The position numbers were made by a program, and so were the translations under genes. From contig OZ022238.1 of assembly GCA_963978895.1 (NCBI GenBank), positions 21,937,732-22,001,731 of the forward strand: a stretch of DNA of 64,000 bases, in the 5' to 3' direction. Positions 50,871-64,000 of the stretch are shown here, piece after piece. Each line of letters begins with the position of its first letter. Within the stretch, counting starts at the first letter, position 1. This DNA is from Erpobdella octoculata. Lineage: Eukaryota > Annelida > Clitellata > Hirudinida > Erpobdellidae. Below the pieces are notes generated by a model. The model made no database searches. It saw only the letters and a program-made list of their open reading frames with translations, and was not told the origin of the DNA.

Positions 50871-51406
50871 TATTTTATTCTAAGCAAATTACATGTTTAG
50901 ACTAGTAAACGCTATTGCAAACTCGGACTAAGATGTGAAATATCGGTCGCTAGACCTTTGTGGCCAGTTGTCAAGCGATTTTATTAGTCATTAGTCGCTA
51001 GATGGCAGGAATTAATTTGATTTAATTAATTTCAATTGATTAAGACCAAATTCTCGACCGTTAGGTACAAAACTCTCTGTTCGAGACTACAATTAGCCAA
51101 AAACTTTTCCATGAAACTTTTATTGTCAGACCGACGGACCGTTTCAGCTATGTCAGCCATCCTCAGGGTCAAAAGTAAAACGAGAAAAGTAAACAAACAG
51201 AAAGAACCGAAATTATCAAAGAATTAGCACACTAACAAAAGAAAAAACGAAAAAACACTCTACCTTTCAAATCAAAAGAATATAAAATTTATACTATTGG
51301 AAATCAATTTTTGCGCTTTCGCTGTGTTATATTAGAAGAGACAAGAATTTCCTCAGATACATTACAATGAGATTCGTCAGGAGCAGCCTCAACAGCCAAA
51401 GTATTT

Positions 51407-51953
51407 GTGTCAAAACCTAATACCAATAACTCATCAAATTCTTGTATAATACCATTATATTATGCTAATCAGATGTCTAATAATTATAAAATAGATGAAA
51501 GAGTGTTGAAAAACATTGTGTATGATAATATTAAGGTTGTAAATAAAGATAATACACTCAAGTTACACATCTATTATAACAATGGAAAAACTCATAATCT
51601 TTTAATTAAAAATAGTATAAATAATGTTTCTAGCCCTGTAGCACAAACCAACCTAGTGTACCAATTTTCGTGTCCGTTTCCACATGGTCAGGTGGAAAAT
51701 TACATTGGTCATACTAGAACCACTCTGTCTCGTAGATTGACTATGCATTGTCAAAGTGGTGCCATATACCAACATATGTCAACACAACATTCAATCAAAC
51801 CATCACATAAATTTCTAATTGATAACACCAGTATACTAATGAAAGAAAATCAACCCATTAAGTAAAATTAAAAGAAGCTTTAGCCATTAATAAATGTAAA
51901 CCTTTAATTAATATATATAATAAACAACAAAACAACTTATCTATAATTTACTC
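51407..51953 (+). pseudogene. Penelope-like element GIY-YIG endonuclease region
   Basis: The plus frame from 51407 reads IIPLYYANQMSNNYKID, then NLVYQFSCPFPHG, ENYIGHTRTTLSRRLTMH and SGAIYQHMSTQHSI. YIGxTxTTLSRRLxMH is the GIY-YIG nuclease core fused to the reverse transcriptase of Penelope-like elements. After a frameshift at about 51865 the conserved tail LKEALAINKCKPLINIY follows. The frame runs up to the Copia insertion at 51954 and resumes after it at 56499 (SKIKNDCKPIFNTIII). The RT portion is missing, so this is a 5'-truncated copy. Confidence 0.8.
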
Positions 51954-52153
51954 TGTTGAGTTAGCCATTTGTAATGTTTGATAGGCGGATGATAATTATT
52001 TTATTTTACTCAAAATAAACTACATGAATAACAACGATAATAAAACATTTTATGAACAATGAAACAAAGATATATACATATATTTTATATAATAATATTA
52101 TCTATATAATATATATATATCTATAATAGACACATATAAGTTTAAACTCAACA
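51954..52153 (-). repeat. Copia 3' LTR (200 bp)
   Basis: On the minus strand it begins TGTTGAGTTTAAACTTAT and ends GGCTAACTCAACA. It differs from the 5' LTR at a handful of bases and lacks the long TA expansion. Confidence 0.9.
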
Positions 52154-52196
52154 CTCCCTCTTATACTATATCGTGTCAAATGTCATGTCATAACCT

Positions 52197-54916
52197 TTAC
52201 TCCAGAACATTCATAATAACTGGAATGAAAATTCTCAGTTTGTCAGTAGACAACGGTTTTGTAAACATGTCTGCAATGTTCTTCTCGGACGGAATGTACT
52301 TCGGTTTTATGAAACCACTTGCCACTTCTGATCCCATGAAATGATACTTGATATCGATATGTTTCGATCTTTGATGAAAAACAGGATTCTTTGATAATTC
52401 AATTGCGCTCTGGTTGTCAATATTGAGTGTAATTGAATTGTTGGAAATTCCTCCGGTCATGTCTTTTAACAGTTGCATAAAAAACTTTGCTTCTTGCACA
52501 GCAGCACACATTGACATATATTCAGTTTCACAGGTCGACAATGCAACGGTCGGTTGTTTTCTGGACTTCCATGAAATCAATGGACCAGTACTAGACAACA
52601 TAAAACCATATCCAGAAATACTACGATGGTCTTTAAAATTTGCCCAATCAGCATCACAATATCCCATCAAATTGATATCACCATCAGACGTTTTGAAAAT
52701 TAGACCATAGTTCTTTGTTCCCTTTAAATATCTCAGGACATGCTTAGCAAGCGTCATATGAATATTTATTGGTTTTGAAATGAACTGTGATAGATAGGAA
52801 ACCACAAAACATAAATCAGGTCTTGTAGCAGACATTGTATAGATCAAACTTCCAACTACAGTTCTATACAGGTGCTCATTTTCAAATTCAACAGTATCTT
52901 CATCTCTCAGTTTGTTCAAGTTTAAATCAGATGGAGTTGATCTAGGTTTGCAGTCACTCATGTTAAATTTCGACAGCATCGTTTCAACATATTTCGACTG
53001 ATTCATTTTAATCATTTCACCTCTAGAAGAGCATTCAAACTGCATTCCAAGAAACCATGATAATTGTCCCAGATCCTTCATTTTAAATTTTGAAGTCAAA
53101 GATTGTTTTACAGATTTCAGCACGGATTCATCACTCGCAGCAACGATAATGTCATCAACCCAAAAAAGAATGATAACTTTAGACGAGTGTAGACATAATG
53201 ATCAGCTGATGACTGTTTAAAACGTTTAGAAATCAGAAAATCATGCAACATATTATTCCAATTTCTGCCACTCTGTTTCAGACCATACAGAGACTTTTTC
53301 AATCTCAGAACAAGATTATTGTCAGTTTTGCCATTTAAAGTAAAACCGTCTGGTTGTTCAATGTACAATTCACAATCAATTGGAGCATTTAAATAGGCTG
53401 TTTTAACATCCATCTGGTTGTACTGCTGTTGTACTGCTAACGGCATCATCATTCGTATAGATGTAACTCGAACAGTTGGTGAAAAGGTTTCTGTGTAGTC
53501 GATGTCTTTTACTTGCAAATAACCTTTGGCAACATAACGGGCTTTATACTGCTCACCACCGTCTGATCCAAGGTTGACAGCATAGACCCAACGACCTTTA
53601 ATTACTTTACGACCCTCAGGTAGTAGGCATAGCTCAAAAGTATTATTGTTTGTTAGCGAATTCATTTCCTCAGACATGGCCTGTTTCCAGTATCTAGATT
53701 CTGAAGAAGATATGGCTTTATTGTACGTATTTGGCACATCGGACATTTTATAGCAGTAATGAATATTAGTACTAATTGAGTCATCGTCGAGAACATAGTT
53801 ACTCAGATATTTTGGTTTGTTTATGTTTCGTTTAGGATACTTGCGAACAAATGGATCTAAATTTGAATTATTTCGGGTTTCTGTTTGTGCACTTTCATCA
53901 CTTCTTTCATCTGCTTTTGTTTCAGGTAATGTTACAGGTTCATTTTGTGTTGGAGTTTCAGTTTCAATAACAGTCTGTTTTCGATTAAAGTAGTCATGAG
54001 AATAATTGTTAAAAACAACTTTGCTTTCATTTGAATCAAATTTGTTTGTAAAACGCACACATTTTGATTTCTTCACAACTCCAGAATTCTTGAAATATAT
54101 GAGATAAGCAGGGCTTTCATGATCATACCCTAGAAATACGGCTTTCTCGCTTCTCTGGTGAAGTTTCTTCTTATCTTGTACAAAAACATAGCATGTTGAA
54201 CGAAACACATACATGCGGGACAGGTCAGGCTTTCTGCCGGTCAAACTTTCATACGGTGTTCTGCCAGTTCGTGGACAAAAGCATTGATTACGTGTGTATG
54301 CTGCAGCACGTACGGCATATGTCCACAGTTCATTTGGCAGTTGAGATTGGATTAGCAAACATCTCGCCATTTCAAACAATGATCGCCAGCTTTGTTCAAC
54401 GGTTCCGTTTTGGTGTGCGAATAGGGCGCAGATTTTTCATGTTTGATTCGATGCTTCAGCATCAATGATTTGAATTCTTTATTTGTGAATTCTGTTCCAT
54501 TATCGGTTCTCATACATACGTTTAACTGTTGCAATAGGTGCACACTCAGCCAAACATTTCTCTGCAGCATGAATAACATCACATTTCTGACGTAGAAAAT
54601 AAACGGTACAGGCTCCAGATAGGTCATCAACAAAACAAGCAGCGTATCTGAAACCGTTTCTTGCTATAGGTATAACAGGACCACTTAAATCACAATGAAC
54701 AAGTTGCAATGGTTCTTTGGCACGTGCATCACTTTGCCTGTTGAAAGACTGTGTCATCTTCCCAGGAATACAAACTTCACATTGAAATTCTGACTTGTCG
54801 GTTATTTTCATTTCATCGACAACAGATTCCAGTTTCAAGATGTTTCTGACGTTGCAATGACCAAGCATCAAGTGCCACTCATACAGGGTGTTTATTGTTA
54901 GTTCTGTCGGCAACAT
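52197..54916 (-). pseudogene. Copia pol: integrase, reverse transcriptase, RNase H (frameshifted)
   Basis: Minus strand. It begins LYEWHLMLGHCNVRNI (GAG pre-integrase zinc site with H-x-H and CEVC). The integrase core follows: LQLVHCDLSGPV (D), then after a frameshift near 54520 MRTDNGTEFTNKEF (D), then after another near 54370 the E helix region is damaged and FEMARCLLIQSQLPNELW resumes. RT motifs are RWVYAVNLGSDGGEQYKARY, SPTVRVTSIR, MDVKTAYLNAPID and LKKSLYGLKQSGRNW. The catalytic WVDD lies at a third frameshift near 53150. The last frame gives KMKDLGQLSWFLGMQF, YCDADWANFKDHRSISGY and VALSTCETEYM (RNase H), ending at 52197. Confidence 0.9.
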
Positions 54917-55229
54917 TGTTCAGATAGTACAGCTTTCCGGATTTGCAAATATTAAAAATAGTACCATTTTGAGCAACAAGTTCTGCAGAATGCGGACTGA
55001 AATTTATAGTTGCTTCCTTTTCCGCTGCTGCCTGAACAGAACAAATATCCTGTTGATATGACGGGACATATAATGCATCCTCTAGGTTGACTTCTCTAAG
55101 TTTTCCATCTAGACCTTGTATGCAGACTTTGGCTGTACCTCAACCTTGCACGATTCCAGTTGATCTTGAGCTATCTGCCAGTTCTATGCAGTGACTATCA
55201 GGTTTAACATTTTTTCAAAACATACAAAC

Positions 55230-55300
55230 TTTGATTTGTCGGTGACAATATGAGTTGTGGTACCACAATCAACAAGAAGACTGTCACGATCAATGTTCTA
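55230..55300 (-). pseudogene. Copia protease active-site region
   Basis: Minus-strand reading RDSLLVDCGTTTHIVTDKS. D-C-G-T-T-x-H-I corresponds to the Copia protease motif. It sits between gag and integrase. Confidence 0.65.
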
Positions 55301-56126
55301 ATTTTCAGATACTTTGAATAAGAATGAATCTAATTGTTCTCCGGTCGGCTTGCCATTGGTGACAGACTTTGCACTGTGTTCTTTCTTTTTACATTCTGTT
55401 GTACTGTGCGATGTTCTTCTGCCTACTTCACACCGCTTTTTCTTAAACTGTTTGGTTTTGTTCTTTGCGCTTTTTGCATTCAAAGGATCTGTGTCCATAT
55501 TTTCGGCATATGAAACACTGTAAGGGTTTTGCATCATTTACCATTACTGTGTCTTCATAATAATGTGGGTGGGCATGATTTTCATTTTCTTCAAAACATC
55601 GCAAATCAACTTTGAATTCTGCAAAAGTATGCTCTTTGTCTTTCTGTGTTGTGACTGTACAGAAAGTCTTGTATGTCACTGGTAGACCTTTCAGGATTAT
55701 AGCTATTAGTAAACCATCTCTTACTACTTCTCCAGCTCTTGTTAATAATGATGCTGCGGTTTCAGCTTGTAGCATGTAGTCTGTTGTAGTTTCATTTTCT
55801 GACTTCGAAAGGGTAGTTAATTCTGTGTACAACAATATAATTTTAGGTTTTGACTTATCTAAATAATGTTCCCGCAGGATTTCCAGTGCTTTTTTGCCAT
55901 TGTCTCTGGCATCTCGGATGACTAGTGAAAGGCTTCTATCATCTAAGCATTGAATGAGTTCTGCAAATGCGTCAGCATTTTTTTCAGCATCTGGTTCAGT
56001 AGTACATTCGCATACTTCGCGGAGTTACTGTATCCTCATAACCCTTAAAAATTTTATTTCCCACATTTCGTACTTTCTTTCATCGCCATCAAACATTAAA
56101 TTTGGACGCATCTTGGGCCCATAACC

Positions 56127-56141
<15 letters not shown>
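55298..56141 (-). pseudogene. Copia Gag
   Basis: Minus strand. ATG at 56139-56141 lies inside the 5' LTR (MANST over the LTR end), and the next codons (GYGPKM) cross the primer-binding site. MFDGDERKYEMWEIKFLR is the Copia Gag N terminus. An in-frame TAA (after RVMRIQ) and a frameshift near 55480 interrupt it. Downstream DNGKKALEILREHYL, LTTLSKSENETTTDYML and LKGLPVTYKTFCTV lead to the zinc knuckle CFICRKYGHRSFEC (CX2CX4HX4C). Gag forms the particle in which reverse transcription takes place. Confidence 0.85.
56114..56126 (-). promoter_or_regulatory. Copia primer-binding site, half-molecule initiator tRNA-Met type
   Basis: GGTTATGGGCCCA directly after the LTR on the minus strand is what the Drosophila copia element uses, where an internally cleaved initiator tRNA-Met fragment primes. 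Use here is inferred from the match. Confidence 0.7.
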
Positions 56142-56498
<357 letters not shown>

Positions 56499-56575
56499 TA
56501 CTCCAAGATCAAAAACGATTGCAAGCCTATATTTAATACAATAATAATTTTAAAAGTAAAAGTGATTTTATAAAA
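56499..56575 (+). pseudogene. Penelope-like element, 3' remainder beyond the Copia insertion
   Basis: Plus frame YSKIKNDCKPIFNTIIIL, continuous in frame with 51953 when the Copia and one TACTC copy are removed, ending in a stop about 20 bp from the splice donor of exon 56591-56715. Confidence 0.55.
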
Positions 56576-56590
56576 ACTTCTTTAACTCAC

Positions 56591-56715
56591 CATGGTCTCA
56601 CCACTTTTTCCTCTCCAATCAAGATAATAGCCCTGAATGGTCAGGTTCTTCATGTCTTTAAGCATGCTCAACTCGCGAAGGTTTCTCGTCTCGTCAATCA
56701 GCTGCTGAGTAATAC
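56591..56715 (-). CDS. PPP1R16A/B-like: PPP1R16-like gene, exon between the ankyrin blocks
   Basis: Minus-strand exon of 125 bp, with acceptor acaatataaag before 56715 and donor ATG|gtgagt after 56591. The first two bases complete a Gly codon, then ITQQLIDETRNLRELSMLKD, MKNLTIQGYYLDWRGKSG and ETM follow. TIMAP has GITQEKINEMRAAPEQKM and a G-x-x-LDW segment in the same place, between its N-terminal and C-terminal ankyrin blocks, directly followed by LLHIA, which starts the next exon here (40624-40752). This is the most 5' exon visible; upstream exons with the PP1-docking motif and first ankyrin block must lie beyond 64 kb. Confidence 0.9.
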
Positions 56716-57495
56716 CTTTATATTGTGTGGGTGGATGTTAAATCAGAATTCAATTATTTAATTATCAAACTATTTTAACCCTTAAAATAAGTTATAATAA
56801 ATTCACACCAAAAATGAACAAACGACAGTGTTTGATAGAAAAAAACGCACAATCGACAATCATGACAATTAATTGTTAGCTTGTTTGCATATATGCCTTA
56901 ATAGTTAACTTGATGGTTTTTGCTATAAAATATATAAAAAAATATCTGATTTTTTTAGATTTGGTTACAATCAGTTTTAAAAATAAAATATAGAATGAGT
57001 TTATTATTACATTATTTGAAAAGAATTTTAAGGTACTCAATTGGAATGGCACTTCAAGAAATGAGGTTAAATGACCAGTCAAAAGTGCCTCAGACAAAAT
57101 ATTCTCAACAAAATTCGGCTCCAACAAAACAACTCCAGCAAAAAAAGTTCCCTACATAACCCCCAACAAAAAAACCCTCAACATAAAGAACCTGACAATA
57201 GTCTACATTGAAGGTGCATTTTTAAGCGATTTTTTTTACATGTTTTTATTAACTTTTACTTTTTTCGGATTTCAGCGGTTGTCCATGCGATGTCAGCAGT
57301 TCTTCATGGAAAACTTTATAAAAGTTCATGCTGTTTCATCTAGAAATTGTTGGTTTCCACTTTCTAAATTATTTAAAAAAAAAATTGCCACCTCCTGCAT
57401 CTTTCTCTGCAAAAGAATATCTTAATTAAATAGTAAGTAATGTTGAATTAATAAGATGAAATTTTGTAATGCTTCTTTAACTTCTAGCATTAATA
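56716..57495. other. Intron sequence, no gene recognised
   Basis: AT-rich. A (ccc)aacaaaa/ctcaacaaaa theme repeats around 57100-57185. No convincing exon: I checked the minus strand after ttcttttgcag near 57410 and found no continuing PPP1R16-like frame. Confidence 0.45.
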
Positions 57496-57500
57496 AGGAC

Positions 57501-57720
57501 GCTGGTGTTAATGCGATGAAGCGTTCGCCTGTCAGCCTAAAATTGACCATTCGAATCTCACTGGCGTCGCTAACGTCTGTGGAGGCAGGCACCTTGAACA
57601 TCTGCCTCTAGTTAGTGGCGGGGTGCGCCCAGGTGGCTCCCTTAAGCTATGGAATTAACTCGCATTGCACAGGTTCAGTGTCTCGCGGAGTTAATTAACT
57701 CCTTCACTAACCTTAAAAAA
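57501..57720 (+). mobile_element. tRNA-derived SINE with LINE-type 3' tail
   Basis: The 5' head GCTGGTGTTAATGCGATGAA, gcgttcgcctgtcag, ATTGACCATTCGAATCTCAC and tggcg is tRNA-like: an A-box region near 57508 and a B-box-like CCATTCGAATC at 57547-57557. The middle module TCCCTTAAGC...AACTCGCATTGC is shared with the SINE at 59555-59739. The tail from 57672 (GGTT.AGTGTCTCGCGGAG, AACTCCTTCACTAACC) matches the 3' end of the LINE at 4405-4444. It ends in an A-rich stretch passing into (AAT)n. RNA polymerase III transcription and LINE-driven mobility are inferred. Confidence 0.8.
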
Positions 57721-57724
57721 TAAC

Positions 57725-58180
<456 letters not shown>

Positions 58181-59550
58181 GTTTAAATGACTTCTCATTA
58201 ATAACATTATCTGAATTAACATTCCGTATTGATTCTATGTCTTGATATCATTTTCCACTAATTGAATTAAAAATAATGTCTGATTTATTTTACTTAATGA
58301 TTCTTCTCATTGTTAGTTTATCACTATTTTCTTCCAACTTTCCGTCAATATTTAAATCAAAATTATTATTCCTACACTAAAAAAATACTTCTTCGAATAT
58401 ATTATCTAGCTTCAGACCAATAGCAAATTTATCATTCATTTCAAAATTTAAAAAAAGTAGTTTAGTCATATCTACTCTAATTTTCTTCTTTCTTCTTTTT
58501 AAATCTGGTTTTTGTTTAGCTCATAGCTGTAAAATATTTCTTTTGAAATTATACAACGATCTTATTTTGGATTTAATCGTGAAATTTTCTCAGTATTAGT
58601 TTGTTTGGAATACTCGACTGCTTTTGATACTGTTGACAATTCATTATTGTTATAGGTATTCAAAAATGTTTGCAATATTGATGGTTCTTCAAACAAATAT
58701 AATTATTATTTTTTATTAAAGAAATTTTTTTTTAAAGTTTTTCAAACTTCAATATAATGCATTGTCATGAAGAGGGAGCCTATTTTTAAAAATTTCGGCT
58801 CAATTGAATGACGGAAAGTTAGTTAATTTTCACTTTCAAGGTTTATAAACAATTGCTGCAGCCTTGTCACAGCTGGGTATGCTTTAATTTTGCACTGAAA
58901 GAGCAATTTGACACTCAGATAGAAGCCTTTTTGTATAGTCTTGTGTTTGACGTAATATATTCAATGGTAGCAGCTTAGAATTTTCCGGTAAAGTAACTTC
59001 AGTTAAAAACATATTTATAAACTTTATAAAACTAAATGTAAGCGACAACCTTCGAGGGTATTGAAACTAAAGATGGTGATGTTATAACGTCAGAAAATGT
59101 CAGGCTGTATTACAGACTGGCTATGTACTGAATTAAAAGTACACACCCACGCTTTTTTAATACACAAATAATTTAAACTCGATCAACTAGCAATATTCAA
59201 TTCCGTAATTCCGGGATCTATAAAGATTTGTAGTCCCTATTCGCGATCATAATGTCGGAGCCCTGGATCCTTTTGTCTGAGGCAAAATTGACGGGATAAC
59301 ATGAGGTTATTATTGAGTTGGTATAAAACTGAATCATCAATTAAACACCTTAGCCTTAAATTTGTGGTAACATGAGGTTATTATTGAATTGGTACAAAAC
59401 TGAATCATCAATTAATTACGTTAGCCTTAAATTTATTTTTTTTAAAATTAGATTTTCGTTAAATTGGACAATTATTAAATTAGTTAAGCCGTAGGTGACA
59501 AGGTGACATAAGACCTAGAAAATGTTTTTTTTTATTTCTCTTTCACAACG
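58181..59550. other. AT-rich sequence with a faint LINE RT relic
   Basis: Around 58605-58655 the plus strand reads YSTAFDTVDNSLLL, resembling RT motif A (D-x-S-x-AFDTVDHxLLL) with the first Asp replaced. Flanking frames are destroyed. A duplicated sentence taacatgaggttattattga occurs at 59297 and 59369. Otherwise nothing recognised. Confidence 0.35.
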
Positions 59551-59554
59551 CCTT

Positions 59555-59739
59555 TTCCAAGATAAGTCTAGCTCGAAGGCGAGAAAGGGTACTTGCCGAG
59601 GCAGCCATTTATAGGCGCCTACCCTTCTAGCAATGCGAGTGAACTCCTTGCTTAAGGGAGTTACGCTGGTGACGCCGGCGAAGTTTGAACTGCCGACCTA
59701 ACGATCGACAGGAGAACGCTCTGCCGCTCTGCCACCAGC
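59555..59739 (-). mobile_element. tRNA-derived SINE, minus strand, different tail
   Basis: Minus strand: the tRNA-like head at 59739-59665 begins GCTGGTGGCAGAGCGGCAGA and ends CACCAGC, giving a perfect 7-bp acceptor stem. GGCAGTTCAAACTTC is the B-box region. The middle CTCCCTTAAGC...TTCACTCGCATTGC is shared with 57501-57720. The tail (aaaggcgttgtgaaag, then A-rich) lacks the LINE-type hairpin, so this is a second subfamily. Confidence 0.78.
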
Positions 59740-59854
59740 GCCTCTAAATATGCACATTATATCAACATGAGATAAAATCACTAATTGATAGAAAAATCTT
59801 TATTCCATGATCAAGAACAATTTTATAAATCATTGAATGGCAATGAATCAGTGT

Positions 59855-63172
<3,318 letters not shown>

Positions 63173-63840
63173 AGTCAAAGTTTTTTACACCGTCTCTCAG
63201 AAATCAATTATGAGAGCGGCCCAGGACTGTGTACACCTCCACTGTTTGTTGAATAGCATAGCCGATCTGTAAGACGGATGCTTTGTCCACATGAAGCTGG
63301 GAAAAAGTATCAGTCATAAAATTCCGTCAACAGTGGGGTAAAGCAGGATGATCCAATGTCATTCCAATTGTTTATTGCAGAAGCCAGTGGCGTATAGAAA
63401 GGGGGACAAAGGGGGCAGCTGCCTCCGGGCGCAACGGTTTGGGGGCGCCAAAAGGCAAAGATAAGGACAAAAATTTTATTAAATTTTAGTCGTTTTTGAT
63501 CATGTCAAACATAAAATTGTATTTTTACACTATTTCACAAGTAATTTCCAAAATATTCTTGAGGAGGGGGCTCACTGAGCCCCGGATATGGCTCGGGCGC
63601 CTTCGGACCCCTCGGTTTGGTCATCCAATTGGGAAGATATTGGAAAATGAGGGCGCATTTTTTATATCTTATCCCCGGGCGCCAGATACCTTCGCTACGC
63701 CACTGACAGAAACCTACCAGTACATTGAAACTAAAGCTGGGCCAAGACAGAAATTTATTTCAATTTTCGGTTACGTTCAGAACTCATTACATGCTATATC
63801 TAAGGCGCCATTGAAACAGTTTCATAAATTGTATATACAA
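63173..63840 (+). pseudogene. Second, more truncated copy of the R2-type LINE
   Basis: Starts at gtcaaagttttttacaccg, equal to motif A of the first copy at 61020 (TVSQKSIMRAA here, TVSQGSIIRAA there). Continues FVHMKLGKSISHKIP and a damaged motif B. A hAT MITE occupies 63385-63705 with loss of about 240 bp of element, and the copy resumes ETYQYIETKAGPRQ, NSLHAISKAPLKQFHKLYI. It ends near 63840. Confidence 0.8.
63385..63705. mobile_element. hAT-type MITE (321 bp)
   Basis: CAGTGGCGTA at the left and TACGCCACTG at the right are perfect 10-bp terminal repeats. Flanks GCAGAAGC and ACAGAAAC agree at 6 of 8 positions. The interior is GC-rich at both ends (gggggcagctgcctccgggc; ccccgggcgcc) and has no transposase. 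Confidence 0.8.
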
Positions 63841-64000
63841 ATATATTTGATTTTTTAAAGTAAAACGTTATAATAAAAAATTTAGTTTTTTTCATATTGA
63901 TTCGAAAGTTTCTTATATTTTCAATTACACATATATCACATATCAAGCATTTAGAAGAATGTAGTCAAGGTTTTTCTATTTTATAGACTTATTATCATCA

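Noticed and set aside
57250..57420. Possible upstream exon of the PPP1R16-like gene (acceptor-like ttcttttgcag on the minus strand)
   Set aside because: No reading frame there resembles an ankyrin repeat or continues without stops.
59665..59739. Functional tRNA gene
   Set aside because: The head folds with a 7-bp acceptor stem, but it is joined to the SINE body found also at 57501. The anticodon loop is not convincing and the sequence belongs to a dispersed SINE.

Overview
The window looks like AT-rich genomic DNA of an invertebrate animal. The evidence is animal-type spliced exons of a protein phosphatase 1 targeting-subunit gene, very long introns, and a mixed metazoan mobile-element load: CR1/Jockey-like and R2-type LINEs, a tRNA-derived SINE, Copia, Gypsy, Penelope-like, hAT and Helitron elements. 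I cannot name the species.

The main host feature is one gene on the minus strand, related to PPP1R16A/B (MYPT3/TIMAP). Five exons lie at 56591-56715, 40624-40752, 37332-37407, 26551-26668 and 7125-7353. Their splice phases agree at all four junctions. Together they encode the C-terminal ankyrin repeats, the acidic ICEDEEL region and a VRRSSM phosphosite-like motif. The exons total 677 bp spread over 49.6 kb, so nearly everything from 7 to 57 kb is intron. The 5' exons lie to the right of the window and the 3' end probably lies to its left.

Layout. 0-4.5 kb: a broken CR1/Jockey-like LINE (ORF1, ORF2, 3' hairpin tail), then a 55-bp micro-Helitron. 4.5-7.1 kb: nested non-autonomous Helitron ends, (TA)n arrays and an 18-bp G-rich minisatellite. 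8.9-10.2 kb: a Helitron bounded A|TC...CTAG|T with a hAT MITE inside it. 10.3-15.4 and 18.7-19.9 kb: repeats built around GC-rich perfect hairpins and a GTAGGCGG-type minisatellite. 16.5-18.3, 28.6-30.4 and 33.5-35.1 kb: three copies of a Helitron family that appears to carry spliced gene fragments. 20-24 kb: unknown ORFs and a young 1.9-kb non-autonomous LTR element encoding an intact 465-residue SAP-domain protein. 24-26 kb: Helitron Rep remnant and ends. 27.4-28.5 kb: minus-strand LINE 3' fragment. 31.4-33.0 kb: a Cys-rich CXC-like transposon-associated gene. 36 kb: LINE endonuclease fragment. 38.1-39.3 kb: hAT relic with an exact 8-bp duplication. 41.6-44.1 kb: Helitron Rep/helicase relic interrupted by a second hAT. 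44.1-48.3 kb: degenerate Gypsy. 49.8-50.9 kb: hAT-like transposase fragment. 51.3-56.6 kb: Penelope-like 3' end interrupted by a full-length Copia with 5-bp duplications. 57.5-59.7 kb: two SINE copies. 60.5-63.8 kb: two copies of an R2-type LINE sitting in (TAG)n microsatellite.

The elements interact. One SINE copy shares the 3' hairpin tail of the window's CR1/Jockey-like LINE, which suggests it is mobilised by that LINE. Non-autonomous Helitrons and the SAP-domain LTR element would need partner elements. Helitron termini adjoin many of the long (TA)n arrays. All readings were made by eye; no database search was run.
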